From Citrus sinensis (lineage: Eukaryota > Streptophyta > Magnoliopsida > Sapindales > Rutaceae): 64,000 nucleotides of DNA. The translations under genes were made by a program, and so were the position numbers. The stretch spans positions 38,527,001 to 38,591,000 of the forward strand of contig NC_068560.1 of NCBI RefSeq assembly GCF_022201045.2. The letters run 5' to 3'. The notes under the pieces are model-generated. The model did no database searches. It was given only the letters and a program-made list of their open reading frames with translations, and was not told the DNA's origin. Of the stretch, positions 54,707-64,000 are shown piece by piece (the first letter of the stretch is position 1; each line of letters begins with the position of its first letter).

Positions 54707-55838
54707 AGGAACAATAAGCAAAATAAAATTATAAACAAGAGTGAAATATTTTTGAGATAATCTAATACTAATTTGGTCATATTCGGATCTCAAATAGCTA
54801 AACTAAAATTAAAAAATAATAAGTAAAACAAAAAATTAAATTATTGTTTCATTTGTGATTGCGGATAGAGATTCGTAATCGTAAATATCAATAAATTTTT
54901 GTTATTAAAATTTACATAAAAAAGAACCATCAATTCATCTCAATTTAATTTATTAAAATGTTAGGATCCTAGAAGCATATTTTAATTTCTTTTTTATTAT
55001 GATTAAGGTGTCTTATTACAATTATGATTTAGGGTTCTAATTGGATAAGAATTAATATTGTGTTTAGTTACTATAAATAAGTGGTACTCAACATGTTTTT
55101 GAGCAAAAAGTAATAAATTAATTCCTATCCCCTATTAATTGTTCTCTCTTTCCCCAAAATTCTTAAGTTCTTCATCTCTTCTTCTATCTCGAATTCTCCA
55201 ATCAAAATCCTAAAACTCTATCATAAAATAATTTAGGTCATGAATATAATTGACTAAAAAAAATCGTATTTGATTTACATTTTCCCACTAGTCCACCTAA
55301 CGAACAAATAATTTATTAGTGATTTACAATGACTCCTACATTTATAATATTTGAAACATGACAAGTTCATAGAATGATGAAAAAGCAGAAGTTCCATTTT
55401 TACATTTGATCTAACTTTATTGAGTACAAGTGATATCAATTATTTATTAATTTAGATTTGCAATTTGTTTTAAATTCTTCTTTGTCAACGACATTAGGGC
55501 AAAAGAATTAATTAACATGGTGGCATTATCCTTGGACCTTCGACAATGACACCAGCGCACTAGGCTGAGACCAAATGTTAAATTGTTAGATAAGTTGGTT
55601 ATTTTTATTTTTTATAAATTACAGGGACTGATTTGATAATTAGCCTTGGTAGAAACTAGAAGGTAACGCATAAACACTAAAAAGTCCACGGTGTGAGATT
55701 AGCGTTTGCGTTTTCTCCGCAAAGCCCAAGGCTTGGACTCAGAGAGTGAAGGCTAGGGTTTACAAGTACAGAAACAAATATTGAAGACAAAGGTTTCAGG
55801 AGCTGCTGCTTTTGCTTTTGATTAAAGCAGGGAAGAAA
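54707..55838. other. Possible LTR remnant and OEP21 promoter
   Basis: The part at 54959-55250 starts TGTTAGGATCC and has a TATAAATAAG motif and a CT-rich tail, which would suit a degraded retrotransposon LTR. This is suggestive only. The last 150 bases (from about 55690) are likely OEP21 leader. Confidence 0.35.
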
Positions 55839-57539
55839 ATGGAGACATCTTTAAGATATGGAAAAGACTCGAAGGCTCTAAGAATCTACGCGAAGGAGAA
55901 AATTCCCATTGATTCCAATACTCGCTTGCAGGTACTTAAACTCATTCTTTCTATCGTTCTTGGTTTCTTTTTCTTGTTTTAATTCTGGGATTTCAGTTTT
56001 TACGTAAAGTTGGTATGCTTTCATAAAAATGTCACATGTATTGGGTAGCTCATAATTGAGTTATAAAAGTCACTTGATGTTGTCTAATAGTTGTTACATT
56101 TTAGATTCTTTGTTGAATATGTAATTATGATTATGCTACTGTATAAGTTTGCAGATTGAGTTGATGATTACGGTATGTGTACTTATTTGATACTTGCTAT
56201 CATACAAATAGATGTGTTTGAGTTTGTTTTTATGTTATGGGAAAAGAGTGGCATCCTGGTGTACAAGGTGCATTAAGATGTGCTGGATTGTTGGCTTGTA
56301 TCATTTTGTTTTGCAAACCACTGTTGTTGGATTCAATCACGGCATTAACTTTGGACAAAACATCAAATATTACTGTGGAACTAGATTATTCTTTTTCAAC
56401 TTATTTTATGTGAGATTCTTTCATTCTGAACAGTTTCAATTATTAATTTCTGTGAATGATTCTTATTTTTATTTTTTAATTATATTTGTGTTTGAATTAG
56501 GTTCATGGAGAGCTAGATACAAGAGTTGGAGCTCCAAGTTACGTCAGTGCAATGATAAGACACTTCTATCCAGATGTATGTTCTCACTCTGCCCTTCCTG
56601 TTAATTTTAACTTTTATAGGAGCAGCTCCTGTGGAAATTTGACTTCTTTTTTTAGGAGTTTAATGGTCTATATCTGCCAATTTCCTTTAGTTATCAGCAA
56701 GCTTCGGGTTAGGAGTACAGTATGATAAACATGAGAAGCTAAGGTATACCGTACGTGGAAAGAAAGTTTTTCCTGTGACAAGTACTGGTTTGTTAAGCTT
56801 TAATATCAAGGGAAGATGTGAAGTTGACAAGGAATTTAAACAGGTTGGTGGATGCTCTGAGTTCTTAGAATAATTCAATATCAGATGTAATTGGTTCACA
56901 GAGAGCAATGTTCATGCTATTTGCCTATTTGGTGTCCTCAGTATATGAAGTTTAACAACTTCACAATATTTTCATTAGCCCCCCTTTTTTTTGTTTTAAT
57001 TATATGTTTTGCTTTTGCTTTCAGTTGCACTTTAATTATATTTTGATCTTTTGTTTCCAATAAGAGAGATACTAAAGAATGCAACTCAGCATCCTAACAT
57101 GTGGTCTTTGTGTCCTTCTGCTATCACATATACCACCTTGACAGAGAAAGTCTAGAGGAGCTGCTGAATTTTCTTGGAGCATATTCAATTTTCAGAAAGA
57201 TCAAGATGTTCGATTCAAACTTGGTTATGAAGTTGTTGACAAGGTATTTTCTGGATGCATGTATGTTTGGTTTTACAATATGAAGCAGTTCCATTCCATC
57301 TTTGTTCTCTACGATTCTGATGCGCTGTTCCTAGTTCTATTTTCATATTTTTCCTTTGATGGTGTCTCTCATTTTATCTCTAACTTTCTTTCGCTTGATT
57401 GTACAAAGTTGAAATGTAGTTGTTCAGTTTTTTGATGTATACATTTTTCTCTCAGGCTCCCTATATGCAGATTAGAGAAAATAATTGGACAGTCAATGCT
57501 GACGCGAATGGTCGGTGGAATGTGAGATACGACTTGTGA
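55839..57539 (+). CDS. OEP21: Chloroplast outer envelope pore protein OEP21
   Basis: Beta-barrel anion channel of the plastid outer envelope, passing triose phosphates, 3-PGA and phosphate. Five exons (55839-55931, 56501-56575, 56691-56843, 57145-57243, 57456-57539) close in phase to 167 aa. Motifs are [41 protein letters not shown]-like [64 protein letters not shown] and the strongly conserved end [20 protein letters not shown] then DL. No transit peptide is present, which is normal for outer-envelope barrels. The protein is slightly shorter than pea OEP21 (about 177 aa). Its neighbour ATL80/8 is the same as in Arabidopsis. Confidence 0.95.
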
Positions 57540-59557
57540 GGATGGAGACTCGAAAATTTTATGGAGATCATATGTGTAACTAGATGTTTATTTTATTTAC
57601 TTGGATTCTGTTATCCAGCTACTGAGCTGAGGCTAGTTAATGGAACTGTATTGGTATGAATCTTGAATCCTCAATTCATTATTTCTTGTCTTTTCTTCCT
57701 TCTTTTCATTTGCAAATGTCTCTATGGCCATGGTTGCTGATGAGGGGGAGGGTCCAATGTGTCTCCCAGATTTTGTGGTAGATGCCTTATAGTTAAGGTT
57801 TGTACAGTGGAAGTTGTCCCTATGTTGGAAATAGGTAATTAAAACAATGCTGAATTATTATCATCCATGGGTTTTCCTCGTCTAGTAACTTCATAAAATG
57901 TGTGGCTCATGTCATGAAAGGTGTATAGAAGAGTACTAACTTTGCCAATCAAAAGGAGCAGAGCTGGGGTTATGGATATTTGCCTGTGCAAACTGTTTGT
58001 TTGAGAGAAGTTGCACTCGACCATGTCCAATCATCTTGATTTTCACTTTTTGGCCTTAGATTTCCATTACCTTTCCTCTTTTTATTAGTTCTATTTTTTA
58101 TCATTCTAGTAGAGTCAGGTTTGCTATGCTGTGGGCAATGGATTGCTAGAGTTCCAAACATGTATTTTGCAGAGAGTAGAGCATCTGGGGATCTATGTCT
58201 TTTCATGCTTGATGGATTTAGGAGGTTCGTTCAATTGAGAAATGCTATGAGTTGAAATTTGAATCTTGGGTTGGCGACTAAGCCGAAATGGTTTGATCCC
58301 AGTGTTTGGGGAACAAAGGCCAAGTACCAAGATACGAGAGTCGTGTTGAAATGGCAGTTTGTTTATAGATATAGTGATGATAAAGCATTAAAATAAGAAT
58401 CTCTCTGCATTTAGGTGTCAGGTTTATCAAGAAAGCAAATATTCTGTTGACAAACTCATATGGCCCATATCACATGGGGAGTTAGGCTGTGCTTTTCCCA
58501 TTGACACGTCACTTATCCAAGTTTTTGGCCGCTTTGATGCTGTGCAGCCATGTGTTGTGTCATATTTCCACATTGCCTAACCATGGATTGCGGAGACCTT
58601 TGCCCAAATCTAGAATTTGGCGGGTAGACGCTCAACCATTTGACTCCTTTCGGGTGCCAATAGTCAAAAAAGGAAGACTTAATTGTTCACTTTCTTTTGT
58701 TTTTAGATCCTTTGGCCATTCACCATTGGCCGTGGGTGGTGCATGCATTTCCTCTTTCGGCCATGATTGCTAGCTATATTGGCATTCGGCCATTATAGAA
58801 AATCTTATTTTGCCCATCATTGTATTGTAGAATTTAAAGAAAAAGCACCAATGGTTTTCAGTAGTACATGTCTGCTTTATCATAAGCAATCCAATCCAAT
58901 GTGTAGAACCACTACGTATGCGGTATTGCTCTAAATGAATCCGAAGCGACCCCATGTTCCATCTTCCATGCCCAAAATGAAATTGTGCTTTGTTGGATTA
59001 GAGTTTTCCGATTGGGTCCCTTGTTATGCTTTCTTTTGTGACTTGAACTCAAAAACACAATCAAATTCAAAGCAAACAATGAGTGAGTGTTCAACTAAAA
59101 TCCGTGTGGAGATTTTAGATTAAATAATAAATAAATAAATAAAAATACAAAACCGGATGAAGTGTAATTAAATAATTTTGCCTTAATGAATAAACAAATT
59201 GGGAGATAAAGATTGCCTGATCCAAGGTGTGAACTCTCTCTCTCTCACACGAGCGGCGTGACTTGGGAAAAGTCTTTGCCGCCAGTGCACTGGTAGCGGG
59301 CAAGGCTGCTAAAATTCGAAAATGGCATACGCGGATTAACGATAAACAAGCAGGGATATTCACGTAAACTCACCGTATAGAAAAGGTACCAAATTTATAA
59401 AATTTAATCTTCAACAGATTCCTTATTATAAAACTCCCCCAAAATCATTACAAAATGCACTCACTCACTCACTTGTCACACAGTCAACACATTTCAAAAC
59501 AAATTTGAAAAAATTAAAAAAAAATATATATATCTCTATCGTTTCACTCTCAATCAC
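57540..59557. other. Intergenic region between OEP21 and the ATL gene
   Basis: About 2 kb with no supported gene. Several 60-95 codon open frames on both strands lack family motifs or codon structure. Words such as TTCGGCCAT/GGCCATTCACC recur near 58705-58795. The last 40 bases hold a TATATATATCTC stretch (59523-59536), a plausible TATA for the ATL gene. Confidence 0.4.
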
Positions 59558-60154
59558 ATGACTCGCCTTTTAAGATTTCTAAGCGGCGTGAACGCCACCG
59601 CCACCGCATCACCTCCTCCTGCCGCCACCGTAGACTCCGACTACGTTGTAATCCTCGCTGCTCTACTCTGTGCTTTAATCTGCGTGCTCGGCCTCATAGC
59701 CGTTGCACGCTGCGCCTGGCTCCGACGCCTTTCCGGCGGAGGAGCCGCCGCCACCAACCCCAGCGGCACCAGCACCCGCAATTCTCCCGCCAACAAGGGC
59801 CTGAAAAAGAAAATCCTCCGTACGCTCCCGAAACAAACGTTTACGTCCGAATCCGTCGCCAAGTTCTCCGACTGCGCGATTTGCTTGACGGAGTTTGTTA
59901 ACGGAGACGAAATCCGCGTGCTGCCGCAGTGCGGCCACGGATTCCACGTGGCGTGCATCGATACGTGGCTTGGATCCCATTCGTCGTGCCCTTCATGCCG
60001 CCAGATTCTGGTCGTTGCCAGGTGCCAAAAGTGTGGAGGGTTTCCCGCCAGTTCTTCGTCGAGCTCCGGTGCCGGCGTCGAAGGTGGAGCTGCTGAAACG
60101 AGTGAAGCGAGATCGGAGGAGAAACAAGATGATCCTAATAGGTTTTTGCCCTAA
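59558..60154 (+). CDS. RING-H2 E3 ubiquitin ligase, ATL80/ATL8 type
   Basis: Single-exon ATL-family ubiquitin ligase of 198 aa. It has an N-terminal membrane helix (about 29-51: YVVILAALLCALICVLGLIA), a basic segment and the family motif NKGLKKKILRTLPK (GLD region). The RING-H2 domain has C106, C109, C125, H127, H130, C133, C144 and C147 within CAICLTEF, VLPQCGHGFHVACIDTWLGS and HSSCPSCR. The sequence VVARCQKCGG and a Ser-rich acidic tail ending DDPNRFLP follow. Tail and helix match Arabidopsis ATL80 and ATL8, which are sugar- or dormancy-responsive. The gene is markedly GC-richer than its surroundings, typical of intronless ATLs. Choice between ATL80 and ATL8 is open. Confidence 0.95.
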   Translation: MTRLLRFLSGVNATATASPPPAATVDSDYVVILAALLCALICVLGLIAVARCAWLRRLSGGGAAATNPSGTSTRNSPANKGLKKKILRTLPKQTFTSESVAKFSDCAICLTEFVNGDEIRVLPQCGHGFHVACIDTWLGSHSSCPSCRQILVVARCQKCGGFPASSSSSSGAGVEGGAAETSEARSEEKQDDPNRFLP

Positions 60155-60244
60155 AGCTAATTCTAGGATTTATGAATTATGATTATTAACCTCAGTTCTT
60201 CAAATTACAGTTCAATTATGTAATTTATTTTGATTTTATAATTT

Positions 60245-60475
60245 CGTATTTGTTTAGGTTTTAATAAATTAGGATTAAATGTAATTTCCATGTATTTTAT
60301 TTGCTATTTGTAAATTCCGTATTTCAATCTTCTTATGTAATTATATACATATATATATATATATAATCAAAGTCACGTACTTGTTTAGGTTTGATAAATT
60401 AGGATTAAATGTAATTTCTATGCATTTATTTCCTGTTTGTCAATTCCGTGTTCTAATATTCATATATATTTTAAG
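60245..60475. repeat. Imperfect direct duplication, ~100-bp units 131 bp apart
   Basis: GTTTAGGTTTTAATAAATTA followed by GGATTAAATGTAATTTCCAT at 60251 recurs as GTTTAGGTTTGATAAATTAG and GATTAAATGTAATTTCTATG at 60382. The copies are separated by a (TA)n tract and both end in an ATTCCGT(G/A)TT word. Confidence 0.85.
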
Positions 60476-61049
60476 TCATATGAATTAATAGTTTTTCCAA
60501 ATTTTAACAAATTTAAAATCTTAGATGTCTGTGTATATATATATACATATGTAAAATTATTCTTATGCGTAAACGTCTGTATCTTTTTTAACGCAAAGAG
60601 GGTTGGGTTGTTTTTTAATGAATTATAAAATTATGCAATCAAAGGGAGTTAAAAATTAATTTTATTAAATTTTATGATTTAAAAATGTGTTTGTATGAAA
60701 AAAAAATGATAATATCTGTATTAAAAAATAATTAATATTAAATAATATAATTAAATAGAGGTAACATGACTTAATAATTTTTTTACAATTTTTTTTTTTT
60801 TTTTGCGCCTATTTTCAATCTTAACCTGCGGTTGAATCCAAATGCTGGCATTCAACAACTTTAAAAATTAAATTACTATTTATTATTTCAACTCCTCAAT
60901 TTCTCTTATTGTCCGTTAGTTACTACCCATTCATAAGAAGAAAGCATAATAAGTCATGTTATTATTCTTTATAATTTCGTCTTTCTTGAAATCTGATTTC
61001 CTTCCTCGACAACTAAAAAGTAATAATATATTCATCAAGTTAGTGATAC

Positions 61050-61200
61050 GGATAAAACTGTGGTGCAACTGTGGTAACGTGCCACAGTTGCACCCAACTG
61101 TTGGATTCTCACTTATTCAAGTGGACTCTATTTATTTGAGTGGATCCAACGGCTGGTGTAACTGTGGCACGGTACCACAGTTGCACTGTAGCCTGACTCG
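61050..61200. mobile_element. Short MITE, family A copy 2, 8-bp target-site duplication
   Basis: This 151-bp element has the same plan as 23594-23734: GTGGTGCAACTGTGGTAACG and GTTGCACCCAACTGTTGGAT on the left, ATCCAACGGCTGGTGTAACT and CCACAGTTGCACTGTAGCCT on the right. Direct repeats AGTGATAC flank it at 61042-61049 and 61201-61208. The shared core between the two copies and the inverted arms define one family. Confidence 0.82.
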
Positions 61201-61887
61201 AGTGATACACCACCTTATCTGCTTAGCTCAAAGATTATATATTTTTTTATTTTTATCTTGTGGTAATTTTATTTGTCAGTTCAGATATCTTGAAAATGAA
61301 TGACGTACCCATTAAAGTAATTAAGGCCATTCTTCAGTGGTGAAATTGTTTGCACAGGAATACAACTATCGATTGACAACTTCACGAAGTTGGAAGCTGG
61401 AGGAGACGCACAAAATGTTTGGATGTTTACTTATAACCGTAAAAAGCTAAGTGAGTATTGAGTTTAAAGGACATTATGCAGATATGAGCATTTTCAATCA
61501 GAGGAAGAGAAAGAATCCGAAATTTACTTATACGATGAATATAGTAACAGATAAAAAAAATTACAATCTCAAATATATTGAATTTTTTTTTTTAATTTTT
61601 CAATATTTTAGTGAAGAACTATAGTGAAGACATTCTCATTTTAACAAAGTGAGAATGCTTCTAATAGATAAAAACACAATCTCTAAGTATTGAAATTTGT
61701 AATTTTTTTTTTTATATTTTATGGACATCTTCACTTTAATAGAATAAGGATGTTGTCATTAAAGATCGACTCATATATATAATGGGATTCAAAATTCCCA
61801 AATTATGAAATGCCAAACCCCCATGAAAAGTATAGGCCCAATAAAATTTTTTTCACAAAAAAAATGGTTTTAAGTTCATTATTTATA

Positions 61888-62200
61888 AAGAATGACATAT
61901 GTATTTAGAAAATATTAAGAATGATATAAGTGTAAAATACCCAAAGGAGAAGACTTCGAAGAAGTGTTAAAAACATGATTCTACAATGAATGACTTAGGT
62001 CAATTCTTAACAAATAATAACCTAAATACTTGAAAAGTATTTTAAAGTAAGACGCTTAAAGTGTGAATATCAATAAAATGTCTAAGCTCAAGGGTATGAT
62101 TCTATAAAAAAAAAATAACGTATGTCCATTCTTCGCAAGAATGATTTATATACTTGGAAAATATTTCAAAATAAAAAACCCAAAAGACAAATATCGAGAA
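61888..62200. repeat. Three degenerate ~110-bp tandem units
   Basis: Units near 61888, 61988 and 62133 share AATGA(C/T)-type starts, then a TAC/TTT TT(A/G)GAAAATATT-like word, then AAAATACCCAAA/AAAAACCCAAA. Divergence is high, so the copy boundaries are approximate. Confidence 0.4.
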
Positions 62201-62535
62201 AACATCTATTCAAAACTCAAATATTGTGATTTCTAATCTTCCTCTTAATTTATAAAGATTTGAGGGTTTTTATTTAGAGGTTGGGAAAATAATGCTTCTA
62301 ATAATTCTTTAGGGTGGGGGTGGGGTGGGGGCACGGAATCCAAGTAAAGTAAGAAAACATGCAAGGCAACCCATGTAATGTGATTTAGGGAATCAAATGG
62401 TGAGGTCTTATCTGTTTTTTTTTTTCTTTTCATGTTCTTTCTTTTTGACTACTAATAAGTTGTTTAAGTATCGATGTAAGTCATTTCAATTCTTTTGGAG
62501 ATAATTCTGAAGGCTTCTTGAGCGTAGTATATGCA

Positions 62536-62556
62536 TCACCGACCAAGTGTCGGTGA
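62536..62556. repeat. 8-bp-arm perfect hairpin
   Basis: TCACCGAC and GTCGGTGA surround the 5-nt loop CAAGT. GC-rich in an AT-rich setting. No gene ends here, so a terminator role is not indicated. Confidence 0.6.
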
Positions 62557-63716
62557 TTTATTATCAACTCTTAATTAGGCCTTATATAGTATTGAAGTGG
62601 TTTAAAAACTAAAATTGTAATTATGAAATAAAAATTAATAGTTTGTTATATATATATATATATGATTTAAATAATTATTTTTGTCAAAATAATTAAGATA
62701 TAATATGTTTTCCAAACAGAATTGTTACTGTGTTGCAAAAAAAAATGGTGGTTAGTGCTGCTGCAATATATAGAAATGGGGTTGGTTGAAGTCACAAACA
62801 GAATTTTAAGCTAGCTAGCAGTGATAGAAACAAGAGTTGGTAATCCACTAACAAAATATAAAACGAATTTTTAAGATATCATTAATATATATAAAGTTGC
62901 TTTATGATCACACAAAGCAAAAACTTTCCATTCTATCTATCACCCTCTTTCTTTCTTGTCTTGACCTAACAATTAACAACAATAACAAGTATGTATTGGT
63001 GTTTGTTTGTCCAACTTATGCTAATGGCATTATTATAATTTTTAATTTGTTAATCTTTTAATATTCCATTTTCTTTGGAGCCGTCCAATATGATAAGTTT
63101 TTTCATGGTCCAGGTCCACAAAGAAAAAGTTGCGGAATAACCAAGTAATTAAATTAATTGGCCTTTATTCCTTATCGTTGTCTCTTCTATCAACATTGAG
63201 AGAGACTATAATAAAATACAATTAATAATTCTACGAAGCAAAAGCTTTTAAGTACAATTAATTTCTAGTAGTAGGACTACCCTTAACCTAACATTTGAAT
63301 GAATACTAATTGCAGCAGCTCTGTTAATGGCCTCAAATCAATAATTGATTTCCCAAATCGATACTTGCATTGACTTCAACTTTGCGGCAAGTCAAAGCTT
63401 TGTGCCATGCTACTCGTCTTATCCTTAGCCTTATTCCTCCCTCACATGTCTAAATTGCGTGCCCCCACGTCATGACCAAGTCTATCTAATTAACCATATT
63501 CTCTGTCAGCGTCTAACAGCTGGGTGGGTTTAGGGTATAAGGACCAGAAAAATAATAATAATCCTTTGTCGTTGTTATTAAAGGTTAAATTCTCAGGTGC
63601 AAGCATTCGGTCGTCATATAATGCCAGATTTAATACATTTTATAACGAGAGTGGAAGAGAATTAAGAGTTAGTCAAAAGTTTTGAAAAAGGGCCATCACA
63701 AATCAGAATAAGGAAT

Positions 63717-63788
63717 TGAACCCGACGAGAATCGAACCCGCAACCTTCTGTTCTGGAGTCAGACGCTCTTCCATTGCGCCACGGACCC
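63717..63788 (-). tRNA. tRNA-Trp (CCA), diverged copy
   Basis: The 72-nt minus-strand sequence begins GGGTCCGTGGCGCAATGGAA and ends CGGGTTCA, with the anticodon loop CTCCAGA (anticodon CCA) and T-loop TTCGATT. It is close to plant tRNA-Trp but carries changes in three stems: an A-A mismatch next to the anticodon loop, a D-stem mismatch, and G-U pairs in the T and acceptor stems. There is no intron. A TTTTT run lies about 28 nt beyond the 3' end. It may be a working gene or a nuclear pseudogene derived from an organellar or nuclear tRNA-Trp. Confidence 0.7.
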
Positions 63789-64000
63789 GCAACTGATCTA
63801 CGGGAACTTAACTTTATTTAATAAAACTAACGAAACCCCACCCCCCCCACCCCCCGGTTGAACTTGCGACCGAGCCTCGCTGCGAGCAGTTTACTTCTCA
63901 AATGTGAGCGAGCACTTGTGAGATTTTCTTCCATATCCTCCTAATGGCGTCAATTTGGACTCTCCAATTCCACTCTCTTTATTTCCCGGTAATCATCCTA
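63789..64000. other. Window end, no feature identified
   Basis: Contains two C runs (63838-63855). No gene is supported up to the edge. Confidence 0.4.

Larger units (their letters stand above)
60155..63716. other. Repeat-rich AT intergenic tail of the window
   Basis: After the ATL 3'UTR, about 3.5 kb shows only short repeats, microsatellites ((TA)n at 60349-60364 and 62647-62662) and one MITE. No protein-coding exon is supported on either strand. Confidence 0.45.

Noticed and set aside
57839-58206. Minus-strand frames downstream of OEP21
   Set aside because: No protein family words, no consistent splice sites, and the frames overlap the OEP21 3' region. Treated as non-coding.

Overview
This is a nuclear window from a dicot plant: intron-rich genes with GT-AG introns, AT-rich intergenic DNA, plastid-targeted proteins, MITEs, a SINE, a hAT remnant and a Copia fossil. 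The protein sequences read like a rosid tree (Citrus/Sapindales would fit), but the genus is a guess and is not proven by the sequence.

Thirteen protein genes are assembled here with exon phases that close. From left to right: a partial 3' gene end (+, 1-288); a DBP1-like PP2C phosphatase (-, 2015-4118) with a small membrane ORF just after its stop; a repeat-rich stretch with a MITE-like element, a hAT transposase fragment and a SINE flanked by 14-bp direct repeats; a GLR3.3-type glutamate receptor channel (+, 11097-14855); a secreted GH17/CBM43 beta-1,3-glucanase (-, 16108-17756); the ER stress sensor IRE1 (-, 19230-22853); plastid GAPDH subunit B (-, 24390-26986); a small plastid inner-membrane protein (-, 28001-30169); a barley-Mlo-type MLO gene (+, 31352-34595); a DHHC S-acyltransferase of the PAT21/22 type (+, 36714-41058); a second MLO of the MLO5/8/9 type (+, 42480-46077); lumenal immunophilin FKBP18 (+, 46648-48168); ribophorin I/OST1B (-, 48674-52628); a Copia fossil; outer-envelope pore OEP21 (+, 55839-57539); an ATL80/ATL8 RING-H2 ligase (+, 59558-60154); and, after 3.5 kb of repeats, a diverged tRNA-Trp(CCA) (-, 63717-63788).

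Functional themes are plastid biology (GAPB, FKBP18, OEP21, the inner-membrane protein), the ER and secretory pathway (IRE1, OST1B, the glucanase) and membrane signalling or defence (GLR3.3, two MLOs, PAT, ATL). They are not an operon-like system. Gene order matches several Arabidopsis blocks from memory (GLR3.3-MLO9-At1g42960-GAPB; PAT21-MLO5; FKBP18-OEP21-ATL80; OST1B-OEP21-ATL8), so the right two thirds look like one ancestral segment that Arabidopsis has split between duplicated copies.

I found no clearly new biological system. The observations most worth following are the in-frame membrane ORF behind the PP2C stop, a second glucanase exon hidden behind a perfect donor, the clade-IV-like MLO in a dicot, a duplicated splice donor in the second MLO, and two MITE families with clear target-site duplications.
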